From NCBI RefSeq assembly GCF_030246865.1, contig NZ_CP126738.1, forward strand, positions 558,001 through 622,000: DNA of 64,000 bases. The letters are read 5' to 3'. This document shows, one piece after another, positions 9,306 through 20,067 of this stretch. Both the position numbers and the translations under genes were made by a program. Source of the stretch: Microbacterium sp. zg-B96. Its GTDB lineage: Bacteria > Actinomycetota > Actinomycetes > Actinomycetales > Microbacteriaceae. Position 1 is the stretch's first letter. Each line of letters starts with the position of its first letter. The notes below the pieces were generated by a model. It ran no database searches. It was not told where the DNA came from and saw only the letters and a list, made by a program, of their open reading frames with translations.

Positions 9306-10861
9306 TCCGTGCGCGACTGCATCATCTGCTTGAGACGCAGGCGCACCTCACCCCGGACGCGCGGGCGGTGTCGTCCCATTCGGTGACGTGGACGTATCGG
9401 CGGACCTGGGCGGAGGCCGCCGCCGCCGCAGGCCTGCTGCTTCGCATCGGCCTGCGGCGGGGGGACCGTGTCGCGATCTACCTCGAGAAGCGGCTCGAGA
9501 CGGTGGCGGCGATCTTCGCCACGTCTGCGGCGGACGGCGTGTTCGTCCCGGTGAACCACGTCCTCAAACCCGCGCAGGTCGAGCACATCCTCACCGACAG
9601 CGGCGCACGTGTCCTCGTCACCTCCGCCGCGCGGCTGGCGCAATTGGCCCAGGTGCTCGCTGGGACGACGATCGAGACGGTCGTCATCGTCGGCGAACAG
9701 CCAGCGCACGCTGCAGGAGACATCGGCGTGCATGCGTGGACCGATGCGGGCTCGTCGGCACCTGACCTGCCGACGACCTCGATCGACATCGATCCTGCCG
9801 CCATCCTCTACACCTCCGGCAGCACCGGCAGGCCGAAGGGGGTCGTGCTGAGTCACCGCAACCTGCTGGTGGGCGCGGCGAGCGTCAGCGCCTACCTCGG
9901 CAACAGCGCAGACGATGTCATCCTCAGCATCCTTCCGCTCAGCTTCGACGCCGGGTTGAGTCAGGTGACCACCGCGTTCGCTGTCGGAGCACACTGCGTG
10001 TTGATGAACTACCTGCTACCTCAGGACGTGCCGAAGCTGTGCGCCGAATACGGCGTGACGGGGGTGACTTGCGTCCCGCCGCTGTGGATCCAGCTGGTGG
10101 ACGTGGCATGGCCGCAGCCTGTCGCCCGTCGCATCCGCTACTGGGCGAACACCGGCGGACGGATGCCGCAGACCACCCTGAACCGGCTGCGCGCCACGTT
10201 CAGCGACGCGGACCCCTATCTCATGTACGGACTGACCGAGGCGTTCCGATCGACCTACCTCGAACCTTCCGAGGTCGATCGCCGGCCGGATTCGATCGGC
10301 AAGGCGATCCCGGCCGCCGAGATCCTGGTGCTGCGGCCCGACGGTTCGTCTTGCGAGCCGGGCGAGCCGGGGGAGCTGGTACATCGGGGCGCGCTGGTGG
10401 CGCTCGGCTACTGGAACGACACCGAGCGCACCGCGGAGCGGTTCCGCCTCTTCGCGCATCCCGATCAGGACTGGCGTGCGCCCGAACGTGCGGTGTGGTC
10501 GGGCGACACCGTCGTCGCCGATGACGACGGGTATCTCTACTTCGTCGGAAGGGTTGACGACATGATCAAGACCTCGGGATACCGTGTGAGTCCGACCGAG
10601 TTGGAGGAAGCCGCCTACAGTACCGGGCTGGTGCGCGACGTCGTCGCGATCGGTGTCGCGGACGAAGCCCTCGGTCAGCGCATCGTCTTGGTGGTCACGC
10701 CCGCGGGTGACGCGCTGGCCGGCGACGGGCTCACGGGAGCGCTGCGCAGCAGGGTGCCGGCCTACATGATGCCCTCCAGAGTCGTCGTGCAGGATGACCT
10801 GCCGCGCTCTCCCAACGGCAAGTTTGACCGCGCCTTCATAAAGGCGGAGGTCTCGCGATGA
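9302..10861 (+). CDS. AMP-forming acyl/aminoacyl ligase, exosortase-A-cluster type
   Basis: ANL-superfamily ligase of 519 aa that activates a carboxylate with ATP and probably loads it on the acyl carrier protein encoded two genes downstream. Core motifs are present: the P-loop YTSGSTGRPKGVVLSHRN, the hinge GRVDDMIKTSGYRVSPTELEE, and the catalytic C-terminal lysine in LPRSPNGKFDRAF. GTG 9302 overlaps the upstream stop (GTGA); a GTG twelve bases earlier is an alternative. Ligase, PLP decarboxylase and ACP adjacent to each other is the arrangement described next to exosortase A loci in Gram-negative bacteria. No exosortase or PEP-CTERM gene is visible here. Substrate unknown. Confidence 0.84.
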   Translation: MIRARLHHLLETQAHLTPDARAVSSHSVTWTYRRTWAEAAAAAGLLLRIGLRRGDRVAIYLEKRLETVAAIFATSAADGVFVPVNHVLKPAQVEHILTDSGARVLVTSAARLAQLAQVLAGTTIETVVIVGEQPAHAAGDIGVHAWTDAGSSAPDLPTTSIDIDPAAILYTSGSTGRPKGVVLSHRNLLVGAASVSAYLGNSADDVILSILPLSFDAGLSQVTTAFAVGAHCVLMNYLLPQDVPKLCAEYGVTGVTCVPPLWIQLVDVAWPQPVARRIRYWANTGGRMPQTTLNRLRATFSDADPYLMYGLTEAFRSTYLEPSEVDRRPDSIGKAIPAAEILVLRPDGSSCEPGEPGELVHRGALVALGYWNDTERTAERFRLFAHPDQDWRAPERAVWSGDTVVADDDGYLYFVGRVDDMIKTSGYRVSPTELEEAAYSTGLVRDVVAIGVADEALGQRIVLVVTPAGDALAGDGLTGALRSRVPAYMMPSRVVVQDDLPRSPNGKFDRAFIKAEVSR

Positions 10862-12081
10862 CTCCGCACGAGCACGTCGCCGCGTTCGGCACCGTCGCGG
10901 GTGAGCTGCGCGTCGGTGGCATGCCGCTCAGCCGCCTCGCAGCGCGCGTCGGAGCGACACCGTTCTTCGCCTACGATCGACGGCTGCTGGACGAGAGGGT
11001 GGCAGAACTGCGCGGTGCGCTGGGGGAGGGCATCGAGGTCAGTTACGCCATGAAGGCAAACCCCATGCCCGCGGTGGTCCACCATCTGAGCACCAGGGTG
11101 GACCGCATCGACGTGGCATCGGCGGGCGAGATGCACGTTGCGTTAGATACCGGCATCCCCGCTTCGCGGGTGAGCTTCGCGGGGCCGGGCAAGACGGCCG
11201 CGGAGATCGCACAGGCCGTTGCCGCCGGTGTGATCGTCGAAGTGGAGTCGACCACGGAGATATCCCGTGTCATCGCGGCGGGCGAGTCCCTCGGTCTCAC
11301 GCCTACGGTGGCCATCCGGGTGAATCCGGATTTCGCCGTCAAGGGGTCCGGAATGCGCATGGGTGGGGGGTCGCAGCAGTTCGGCATCGACGCCGAGGTG
11401 GTCCCCGACGTCCTCAGTGAGTTCGCCGGTGCACTCGACGTCGCCGGGTTCCACATCTTCGCGGGATCGCAGAACCTCCACGCCGAGATCATTGCGGAGG
11501 CACAGACACGCACCGTGGAGCTGGCCAGCACCCTCGCGGACGCGCTGCCCGGGCAGCTGCGCTACCTGAATCTCGGCGGCGGCTTCGGTATCCCCTATAC
11601 CGAGAAGGATCGCCCGCTGGATCTGCTGGCGGTGGCGGGGCATCTGCAGAGCCTGACACGGGGACCGATCGCTGCGCGGTTCCCGGGTCTGCGACCAGTC
11701 ATCGAGCTGGGCCGGTTCATCGTCGGCGAGTGCGGCGTGTACGTCACCCGGGTCGTCGACCGCAAGGTGTCGCGCGGCAAGACATATCTCGTCGTCGACG
11801 GCGGCATGCACCATCAGCTCGCGGCGTCCGGCAACTTCGGGCAGGCGATCCGACGCAATTATCCGCTAGCGGTGGGTAATCGTGTGGCGGGGGCTGCGAC
11901 GGACCCGGTGAGCGTTGTCGGTTGCCTCTGCACGCCGCTGGATCTGCTCGGCGACGCGGTGCGGCTCCCGCCCGCGCAGATCGACGACATGATCGTGATT
12001 TTCCAGGCAGGCGCGTACGGCCTGACCGCAAGTCCCACGGCGTTCCTGGGGCATCCTGCCCCCGCCGAAGTCCTCGTCTGA
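10858..12081 (+). CDS. PLP-dependent decarboxylase, alanine-racemase fold (exosortase-cluster type)
   Basis: Group IV decarboxylase of 407 aa related to diaminopimelate and ornithine decarboxylases. The PLP lysine lies in VSYAMKANPMP near residue 64. The TIM-barrel strands follow (VDRIDVASAGEMH, AGFHIFAGSQNL, YLNLGGGFGIPY), and the C-terminal beta domain has the active-site Cys in VVGCLCTPLDLLGD and the conserved Tyr in FQAGAYGLTASP. ATGA overlap couples it to the ligase. Family knowledge suggests it acts on an amino acid, perhaps while tethered to the neighbouring ACP, giving an amine-bearing group for decorating the glycan. That role is inference. Confidence 0.85.
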   Translation: MTPHEHVAAFGTVAGELRVGGMPLSRLAARVGATPFFAYDRRLLDERVAELRGALGEGIEVSYAMKANPMPAVVHHLSTRVDRIDVASAGEMHVALDTGIPASRVSFAGPGKTAAEIAQAVAAGVIVEVESTTEISRVIAAGESLGLTPTVAIRVNPDFAVKGSGMRMGGGSQQFGIDAEVVPDVLSEFAGALDVAGFHIFAGSQNLHAEIIAEAQTRTVELASTLADALPGQLRYLNLGGGFGIPYTEKDRPLDLLAVAGHLQSLTRGPIAARFPGLRPVIELGRFIVGECGVYVTRVVDRKVSRGKTYLVVDGGMHHQLAASGNFGQAIRRNYPLAVGNRVAGAATDPVSVVGCLCTPLDLLGDAVRLPPAQIDDMIVIFQAGAYGLTASPTAFLGHPAPAEVLV

Positions 12082-12093
12082 AAGGGAGGCATC

Positions 12094-12363
12094 ATGCCTA
12101 ACACCATCGACTCTGTCCGCGAAGTACTCATCGACGCGCTCGAGCTTCAGCAGTCGCCAGCCGACCTTGCCGTGCACACGGAACTGTTCGGTTCGCTGCC
12201 GGAGCTGGACTCGTTCGGCGTGGTGGCGCTCGTCGGGGCGCTGGAGGAACGCTTCGACATCACGATCGAGGACGACGAGTTCGGCGCCGAGCTGTTCGAG
12301 ACGCTGGGATCGTTGAGCGCGTTCATCGAGGGGAAGCTGGGCGGATCCGTCCTCACCAGTTGA
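12094..12363 (+). CDS. Stand-alone acyl carrier protein
   Basis: Small acidic protein of 89 aa with the phosphopantetheine attachment context LFGSLPELDSFGVVALVGALEERF; the Ser of LDSF is the expected 4'-phosphopantetheine site. Helices and charge pattern match ACP/PCP domains. A strong ribosome site (AAAGGGAGG) precedes ATG 12094, only 12 bp after the decarboxylase stop. It is the likely carrier for the substrate activated by the ligase at 9302. AcpS at 31148 is a candidate to modify it. The 3' end overlaps a convergent gene by 11 bp. Confidence 0.87.
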   Translation: MPNTIDSVREVLIDALELQQSPADLAVHTELFGSLPELDSFGVVALVGALEERFDITIEDDEFGAELFETLGSLSAFIEGKLGGSVLTS

Positions 12364-13237
12364 GCAGCGCGAGCTCGCTGTACAGGTAGTCGACGCTCTC
12401 AGGAGGGAATCCGTCGCCGCGAACCATCTTCGGACGAGGCTCGGCCAGTTCCTTCCCCCAGCCGCGCGCGAAGGGCAGCATCCGCCGCTCGGCGAGGAGG
12501 AAGGGCAAGCCATACCGCAGCAGCAGATGCGAGCGAATGGCGTCGAAGCCGGCTTCCAGGGTCGCAGGGTCGCCGCCGATGTAGAGGGGTGATGCGAACA
12601 GCGGGAGTCGCTTGCGTCGGTCCACCCGGAACACCAGGTACGCATACTCACCGCCGCGCCGGACGAGCAGATGCCGCGCCGCTGCGGTCTGCTTGTGGTC
12701 TCGGTAGATCGCTACGTCGGGTCCGCGTAGTGTCCGCTTGAGGTCCGCGGAGTCGTCGGAGATGATAATCCCCAACGGAGTGGGCCGCGGGACATTCACC
12801 ACTAGCCGCGTCGAGGTGTCCAGCCGTCGGAACCCCAGTCGCTCGTTCATCGCGACGACGTTGCCGCTGGGGGACAGGTCGGTGAAGACGAAGGAGCGCT
12901 GTGATAGGAGGGATCGCAGCAGGCGCAAGGCGTGCGTGCGGTGCGGCTCCAGGACGCAGAACGCGGCCAGGTTGCACAGCGCCACCTCAGTTCCGCCGAC
13001 CTCCCGCTTCGAGTAGACCGCGGCGTAGACGCCCACCAGGCGCCCATCGACCAACAGCATCCTTCCGTGATCCGGCCCGGCCGATCGCCAGGGCGGCTGC
13101 AGCATCGCCAGCCACGCATCGCGGGGCACACGGGCGTTCAGGTTCTCGTGCAGGAACTGGGCGACATCCCCGGCGTCCTCGTCCTGGATCGGTCGCACCA
13201 CCACGGTCGCGAACCGCCCTGCGTCAGGTGCTGTCAC
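12353..13237 (-). CDS. GNAT-like acyltransferase
   Basis: Protein of 294 aa with a GNAT fold in its N-terminal half: VVVRPIQDEDAGDVAQFLHENL opens the domain, and LCNLAAFCVLEPHRTHALRLLRSLLSQ corresponds to the acetyl-CoA-binding turn. FVFTDLSPSGNVVAMNERLGFRRL is the usual C-terminal helix/strand. The C-terminal half is not recognisable. GTG 13237 is chosen because it overlaps the end of the upstream Wzz-like gene; an in-frame start further upstream would overlap that gene more. Its position against the ligase/decarboxylase/ACP trio makes a role in moving the ACP-bound group to a sugar attractive, but this is inference. Confidence 0.65.
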   Translation of the reverse strand: MTAPDAGRFATVVVRPIQDEDAGDVAQFLHENLNARVPRDAWLAMLQPPWRSAGPDHGRMLLVDGRLVGVYAAVYSKREVGGTEVALCNLAAFCVLEPHRTHALRLLRSLLSQRSFVFTDLSPSGNVVAMNERLGFRRLDTSTRLVVNVPRPTPLGIIISDDSADLKRTLRGPDVAIYRDHKQTAAARHLLVRRGGEYAYLVFRVDRRKRLPLFASPLYIGGDPATLEAGFDAIRSHLLLRYGLPFLLAERRMLPFARGWGKELAEPRPKMVRGDGFPPESVDYLYSELALLNW

Positions 13238-13901
13238 GCCGCGTTCCCTGATCGTCGGGAAGCCGAATCCGTCTGGAGCGCTGCTCCAGCGCGACGATCG
13301 CAGCCAGGGTCGCTCCAAGCCCCACCGCCGCGGTCATGCCCAGTGAGCGGATGCGGCTACCGGTGACATGGAAGACCGGGGGCGTCTCGGGCGCAACCTT
13401 GAGCGTGATGTCGTTGACCGGGTCCACGTTCTGTTCTCGCTGCATAAGGTCGAGTTCCTCGCGGGCGCGGTCGATCACGGCCAGCTGCTTTGCCCTCACC
13501 TCATCCGCCGAGTCGCCCATCACGTCCAGCAGGAGGAACTGGTCGGCGAAGCTGGGCGCCCACTGCCCGCCGGAGTCCGGCAGGCGGAGCCAGACTCCGT
13601 CCGTGGTGCCCGGGATGCCCACCAACGTGGTTTCTGTCGAGGCGAACTTCTGAACTTTGTCGGGGCCGTTCACGCGTTTGGCCACCAGACCGGCCGTGAT
13701 GATGAGGTCTTCGGAACGCGTCTGCAGGGAGTTGGGAAACAGCTCGCTCGACGGCGCGAGGAACACCAGCGACGTCCGGGACCAATACGCGCCTTCGGCT
13801 CCGAGGACCCCCAGCATCGCGCCCGCGGTGCAGAGCGCACCGATGACCACGGCCGGCCACCGGCTCAGGAACACACGGAACAGCTGCGCCAGCGCCATCA
13901 T
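13224..13901 (-). CDS. Wzz-like chain-length/transport protein without kinase domain
   Basis: Membrane protein of 225 aa with helices near residues 17-37 (VVIGALCTAGAMLGVLGA) and about 182-204 (SLGMTAAVGLGATLAAIVAL), enclosing an extracytoplasmic domain. This is the two-helix topology of polysaccharide co-polymerases (Wzz/CapA). The PPVFHVTGSRIRSLG segment before the second helix resembles the proline-rich Wzz motif. No Walker motifs follow, so no BY-kinase domain is fused. Two ATG codons (13901 and 13898) follow a run of six G. It is divergent from another Wzz-like gene at 14058, which suggests paired chain-length control. Confidence 0.65.
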   Translation of the reverse strand: MMALAQLFRVFLSRWPAVVIGALCTAGAMLGVLGAEGAYWSRTSLVFLAPSSELFPNSLQTRSEDLIITAGLVAKRVNGPDKVQKFASTETTLVGIPGTTDGVWLRLPDSGGQWAPSFADQFLLLDVMGDSADEVRAKQLAVIDRAREELDLMQREQNVDPVNDITLKVAPETPPVFHVTGSRIRSLGMTAAVGLGATLAAIVALEQRSRRIRLPDDQGTRRDST

Positions 13902-13931
13902 CCCCCCGACGATCGCAGAACCCCTCGTCCA

Positions 13932-13960
13932 ACCCTAACGGCCGACGCTGAGCAGTGGAA
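13932..13960 (-). promoter_or_regulatory. Candidate promoter for the minus-strand Wzz-like gene
   Basis: On the minus strand TTCCAC (13960-13955) and TAGGGT (13937-13932) are separated by 17 nt, a sigma-70-like layout, 31 nt before the ATG. The same 156-bp divergent gap holds TATGGT at 14020-14025, a possible -10 for the + strand gene at 14058. Motif-level evidence only. Confidence 0.4.
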
Positions 13961-14057
13961 GGAAAATGCTCTCGACCGGGGAGTTGCCGGGTTCTCTAGG
14001 TCTGTGAGCATCGGCATTGTATGGTGATGGCGGGGACAGGATCGGCGGGGGGGCTGA

Positions 14058-14852
14058 ATGGTGTTCTCTGGGATTATTGGCGCGCTCCGGCGCCGTTGGT
14101 ATGTTGCGCTGCTCGGTCTTATCGTCACCGCAGGCATGGCAGCGGGTGCCATGGTGCTGTTCCCGCCGACCTATACGGCGCGGGGGCTGGTGCTACTGAT
14201 TCCGCCGGTCGACGAAGAGGTCGCCGGCGGCAGTAATCCGTTCCTGGCGCTGGGTGGACTGGACCTGCCGGCGCGGGTCCTCGTGGCTTCGTACTCGAGT
14301 AATGCCGCCCAGGAAGAGATCGCTCAACGCGCGCCCGGTGCGGTTGTCACCGTCTCGATAGAAGAGTCGACACGCGGCCCGGTGATCGCCATCGATGTGA
14401 TCGACGCGAGTGCCGAGGGGGCGCTGGACACGCTGGCCTACGTCGCCGGGTCAATTCCGGCCACGTTGACTCGGCTGCAGCAGGAAGTGGGCGCTCCCGC
14501 GGACGCCACGGCGACGTCGATTCCGCTCGCCATGGACACCGAAGCCGAAACCGATCGCGCCGACTCCATCAGAATCGTCATCCTGGCGGCCGGTGCGGGA
14601 CTGGCGCTCACTGTGCTGCTGGTCTTGCTGACCGACCGGGGGCGTGTGTCTTCGAAGCGACGTCGTCGCCGGTCGGGGAGGGATGCCGACTCACCGGATC
14701 CGACCGCCACGGATGCGCCGATCCTGAGCGGATCGAGCGCGCCATTGCCGGACACGGATGAGTCGGACGTGGTGAAATCCGTCCCCGCCGACCCCCGGCC
14801 CGCTGTACTGGCACGGTCAAGCCGCTGGGACGAGGGAGACGGCGGTGGCTGA
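14058..14852 (+). CDS. Wzz-like membrane protein with disordered tail
   Basis: Protein of 264 aa with an N-terminal helix (WYVALLGLIVTAGMAAGAMVLF, residues about 13-34), PPTYTARGLVLLIPP directly after it as in Wzz proteins, and a second helix (IVILAAGAGLALTVLLVLL, about 173-191). A basic stretch (KRRRRR) and a Ser/Pro/Asp-rich cytoplasmic tail follow. Topology fits a polysaccharide co-polymerase setting chain length or linking polymerase to export. The start has a GGGGGGG ribosome site. It is followed 27 bp later by the Wzy-like gene. The assignment rests on topology and context, not on a diagnostic motif. Confidence 0.6.
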   Translation: MVFSGIIGALRRRWYVALLGLIVTAGMAAGAMVLFPPTYTARGLVLLIPPVDEEVAGGSNPFLALGGLDLPARVLVASYSSNAAQEEIAQRAPGAVVTVSIEESTRGPVIAIDVIDASAEGALDTLAYVAGSIPATLTRLQQEVGAPADATATSIPLAMDTEAETDRADSIRIVILAAGAGLALTVLLVLLTDRGRVSSKRRRRRSGRDADSPDPTATDAPILSGSSAPLPDTDESDVVKSVPADPRPAVLARSSRWDEGDGGG

Positions 14853-14879
14853 GCGGTCCCACGGATCGCCCTGTCGCTC

Positions 14880-16235
14880 ATGACGACGGCGAGGGGCGCG
14901 CGCGGCGATGTCGTCGCGGTGCCGCAGGACCTTCGAGCGACCCGGGGCGATGGAACCGGCGTGAGCCGCCACGAGACCGGTGACGCCGTCACCTGGCTGA
15001 CGCTGTACCTGCTCGTGCTTTACGCGGTGCCGTCCCGTCTGGTCGTCGGCCCGCTGGGAAGCGCAGGAGCGCCGTCCATGCTGCTCGGAATCCTCAGTCT
15101 GGGGCTGTGGGTTTCGATGCTGGTCACGACCGCACGCCCCGGAACCTTTGCCGTGGCCTCCCCGACGAAGTGGGCCGTCGCGGTGTTCGTAGCCTGCGTA
15201 GGCGTCTCGTACGCGCTGACCATGTCGCAGCCGGTGAGCGCAGACGAGGTCAGCCCGGCGGATGTCGCCCTGCTCGCCCTGGCGTCCTGGGTGGGCACGA
15301 TGCTGCTCACCTGCGATGGCGTGCGGTCTCGTCGGCGCCTGGACGCACTGGTGTGGCGGTTCGCCGTCGCTGGCGGCCTCCTCGCCCTCGTCGGGCTTGC
15401 CCAGTTCTTGTCGGGACGGGCGCTGGTCGACCTCATCTCGGTTCCGGGGCTCACGTCCGTCGCAGACGCAGCGCTTTTCAGCCGGAACGGGCTAGTGCGC
15501 CCCTCCGGTACCGCGATCCATCCGATCGAGTACGGCGCGCTCCTGACGGTGATCCTGCCCCTGGCGCTACATGTGGCGCTGCGTCGTACCGACCTGAACA
15601 GGTGGGTGCGGTGGGCCCCGGCGCTTGCGATCCTTGCCGCGGTCGCCGTCTCGTCGTCCCGTTCCGCCTACCTCGGAGCGATTATCGGCGTGGTGATCTC
15701 AGCAGTGGCATGGGGTCCGAAGGCACGGAAGGTGGCGGCCATCGTGCTCGGCGCGGGGCTCCTGCTCGTCGCGATCGCCATCCCGCGGCTGTTGAACTCG
15801 ATCGTCGGCCTGTTCGCGGGCGCGGATGAGGATCCGAGCATCGCATCACGTACCGACAGCTTCGGCTTCGCCTGGCACTTCATCGTCGACAGTCCCGTGT
15901 TCGGGCGGGGGTTGGGGACCTTCCTACCCAAGTACCGAATCTTCGATAACCAGTATCTGGGGATGCTCGTCACTCTCGGCATCGCCGGCACGGCGGCCTT
16001 CGTCGCGATCGGCGTCGTGGCGATCTCACAACTATTGCGCGTGCGACGGACTGCGAGGGACGCGGACACCGCGCCACTCGCGGTGTCGCTGGTCGGGGCG
16101 GTCGCAGCCGGCTTCGCCAGCCTGGCGTTCTTCGACGCCTTCGCCTTCCCGATGACGATGGGAACGATCTTCCTCGTCCTGGGTATGGCCGGGGCGCTGG
16201 CACGACTGACAGCAACGGCGGAAAGGAAGTGGTGA
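14880..16235 (+). CDS. O-antigen ligase/polymerase-like membrane protein (Wzy/WaaL family)
   Basis: Polytopic protein of 451 aa with about ten to eleven membrane segments. The large loop contains FSRNGLVRPSGTAIHPIEYGALL, and the region SRTDSFGFAWHFIVDSPVFGRGLGTFLPKYR is the conserved periplasmic-side stretch of the Wzy_C/O-antigen ligase family. SSRSAYLGAIIGVVI is the typical helix start before it. It would polymerise flipped repeat units on the outer face of the membrane. It overlaps the following glycosyltransferase, whose start lies at the stop codon. Confidence 0.84.
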   Translation: MTTARGARGDVVAVPQDLRATRGDGTGVSRHETGDAVTWLTLYLLVLYAVPSRLVVGPLGSAGAPSMLLGILSLGLWVSMLVTTARPGTFAVASPTKWAVAVFVACVGVSYALTMSQPVSADEVSPADVALLALASWVGTMLLTCDGVRSRRRLDALVWRFAVAGGLLALVGLAQFLSGRALVDLISVPGLTSVADAALFSRNGLVRPSGTAIHPIEYGALLTVILPLALHVALRRTDLNRWVRWAPALAILAAVAVSSSRSAYLGAIIGVVISAVAWGPKARKVAAIVLGAGLLLVAIAIPRLLNSIVGLFAGADEDPSIASRTDSFGFAWHFIVDSPVFGRGLGTFLPKYRIFDNQYLGMLVTLGIAGTAAFVAIGVVAISQLLRVRRTARDADTAPLAVSLVGAVAAGFASLAFFDAFAFPMTMGTIFLVLGMAGALARLTATAERKW

Positions 16236-17182
16236 CGGTGACGCAGCAGAGCCACGGCCGCGGAGCGGGTGTGCGAGAACCCGTCTCGGTCGATGTCGCG
16301 GCGGTCGTGGTCACGTACAACAGCGCCGGGCACGTCCTGGAACTGCTCGACAGCATCCCCGCCGCGATGGCGGACCTCAGCTATTCGGTGGTGGTCGTCG
16401 ACAACGGCTCCACGGATAAGACGCTCGCCCTCCTCTCCGACCGGGTGGATTGCACAGTCGTGCGATCCACGAACACCGGCTATGCGGCGGGTATGAATCT
16501 AGCCGTGCGGGAGTCGCCTGACGCCGATGCCGTGCTAATCCTCAACCCCGATGCGGCCCTCGACCCGGACTCGGTGCCGCGCATGAAAGACGTGCTGGCG
16601 CGACCGGAGGTCGCGGTCGTTGCTCCTCGCGTCCGCGAGGCGGACGGTTCGCTGTCTCCGACGCTGCGGCGCCGGCCCAGCTTTCTTCGCGTCGGCGGGC
16701 TGAGCTTCACCGGCCTGCCCGCATTCACCGAGCGCATTGAGGACCCTCGGATGTACGAGCACGAGCATGACGTGGACTGGGCGGTCGGTGCCATCCTGCT
16801 GGTGGACCGTGAGCGCTATCTCGCGCTCGGCGGGATGGACGAGTCGTACTTCCTGTACTCCGAGGAGACGGACCTCAGTCTGCGGGCCAGGGACGCCGGC
16901 TGGAGCACGGTCTACACGCCCGCGGCCGGCGCGATGCACGTGGGCGGAGGGTCAGGGGAGAGTTCGACCACGCACACGATGAAGATCTTGAATCGGGTGC
17001 GCCTGTACCGTCGCCGATCCGGGCCGGTGCGTGCGCACCTCTACTTCTTCGCCACCGTCCTGATCGAGGTGCGTCGTGCCGTTCTCGGGCACGAGAAGTC
17101 GTGGGCGACGATCAAGGCGCTCGTGCGGCCGTCCGCGCGGCCCCCCATGCTCGGTGCCTCCGCCAGCCTGGTCCCGCGGTAA
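16229..17182 (+). CDS. Glycosyltransferase family 2 (rhamnosyltransferase-like)
   Basis: GT-A inverting glycosyltransferase of 317 aa. VDVAAVVVTYNSAGHVLELLDSI is the nucleotide-binding start and VVVDNGSTDKTLALL follows. ADAVLILNPDAALDPDSV holds the metal-binding acidic motif, and ILLVDRERYLALGGMDESYFLYSEETDLSLRARDAGW is the acceptor/catalytic region typical of WbbL/RfbN-type enzymes. Start could be GTG 16229 or GTG 16232; the latter forms a GTGA overlap with the polymerase stop. GGAAAGGAAG just upstream is the ribosome site. Family dTDP-rhamnose use is common but not shown. Confidence 0.87.
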   Translation: MVTVTQQSHGRGAGVREPVSVDVAAVVVTYNSAGHVLELLDSIPAAMADLSYSVVVVDNGSTDKTLALLSDRVDCTVVRSTNTGYAAGMNLAVRESPDADAVLILNPDAALDPDSVPRMKDVLARPEVAVVAPRVREADGSLSPTLRRRPSFLRVGGLSFTGLPAFTERIEDPRMYEHEHDVDWAVGAILLVDRERYLALGGMDESYFLYSEETDLSLRARDAGWSTVYTPAAGAMHVGGGSGESSTTHTMKILNRVRLYRRRSGPVRAHLYFFATVLIEVRRAVLGHEKSWATIKALVRPSARPPMLGASASLVPR

Positions 17183-17204
17183 CCGGCGACGTCGAGGGGT
17201 GACG

Positions 17205-18393
17205 ATGATACGAGTGCTGCTGATCGCACCCGCCTGCGATGGTGAGGATGTCGGCGAGTCCTGGCTGGCGTTCCAATGGGCTAGGGAGCTCGCCGAACGC
17301 TCAGATGTGACGGTGCTCACGAGCTACAAGGCAGGGCACACGCCGGTGTCGGTCCAGTTGCCCGGGGTGCGGGTCATCGAGTGGGCGGAGCCCCCGTTCG
17401 TCGGCCGCTTCGAACGACTCAACAGCCTGATGCAGCCGGGATACGTGCCCTTCTACGCCCGCGCCCGGCGCTGGATTCGCGCCATGCTCGCAGCGGGTGA
17501 GCACTTCGATGTCGCGCACCAGGTCGTTCCGGTGGCGATGAGATACCCATCGCCCGCTGCGGGACTGGGCATTCCGATGATCATCGGACCGGTCGGGGGG
17601 AGTCTGGGGTCGCCGGCCTCGTTCGCACCCGAAGAGGGAGCCACCCCCTGGTATCAACGGCTGCGGGGCCTCGACGGCCTGCGTATGCGCCACGATCCAC
17701 TGCTGCGACGGACGTACGAGTCTGCCGATCTTGTGATCGCCATCGCACCCTACGTGGCGGATTTCCTCGATCGCCTCGCGATCAAGCGACTGGCGTTTAT
17801 GAGCGAAACGGCTGTCCACGACGTTCAGGCGCCAATTGACCGGGTCGGGCGCCCCGGACCGGTGCGGCTTCTGCACGTCGGACGCACGGTGCGCACGAAA
17901 GGGCTCAGGGACGTGATCCGCGCGATGGGCTTGCTCGGCGATCTGGACGTGGTGCTGGACGTAGTCGGCGATGGGAACGACAGGGCGGCCTGTGAGGCCC
18001 TGGCCGGCGAACTTGGGCTGGGCGAGCGCGTCGCCTTCCACGGGGCGCTCCCTCGCGCGGCGGTCGACGCCTTCTATGAGCGCGCGGACATCTTCGTGTT
18101 CCCGAGCTACCGGGAACCTGGGGGGAACGTCGCGCTCGAGGCGATGGCGTTCTCACTCCCCGTGATCGTGTGCGACCGTGGCGGACCTGCCGCCAACGTG
18201 AACGACACGTGTGCCGTCGTGCTCCCTGCCGCGTCGCCACAGCAACTGGCGGTCGACGTCGCCGGCGCGGTGCGTGCTCTCGTGACGGATCCCGACCGAC
18301 GGCACCGTATGGGCGCCGCCGCTCGGGATCATGTCGTGGCCACCCACGTCTGGCCGCGACGATTCGACCGCATGCTCGGGTTCTACGGAGAAG

Positions 18394-18422
<29 letters not shown>
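17205..18422 (+). CDS. Glycosyltransferase family 4
   Basis: GT-B glycosyltransferase of 405 aa. It begins [35 protein letters not shown] and contains [14 protein letters not shown], a substrate-side loop common in this group. The donor-binding motif is [33 protein letters not shown], with the EX7E spacing intact (EP...E). [21 protein letters not shown] is the usual start of the second Rossmann domain. ATG 17205 with GAGGGG five bases before it is preferred over GTG 17199. Its 3' end overlaps the convergent beta-helix gene by 29 bp. Confidence 0.86.
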
Positions 18423-20016
<1,594 letters not shown>

Positions 20017-20028
20017 TCCGGGATCGAT

Positions 20029-20067
20029 GAGTACTCGGTACTTGGAGTATCACCCCGGGAGTACCCC
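20029..20067. promoter_or_regulatory. Cluster of TAC/GTA half-sites upstream of the beta-helix gene
   Basis: Between the divergent 20016 and 20170 starts lie GAGTACTC (a perfect palindrome, 20029-20036), GGTACTTGGAGTATC (20037-20051) and GGGAGTACCCC (20057-20067). Four GAGTAT/GAGTAC-like half-sites within 40 bp look like an operator just upstream of the minus-strand ATG. No known regulator is recognised. Confidence 0.35.
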
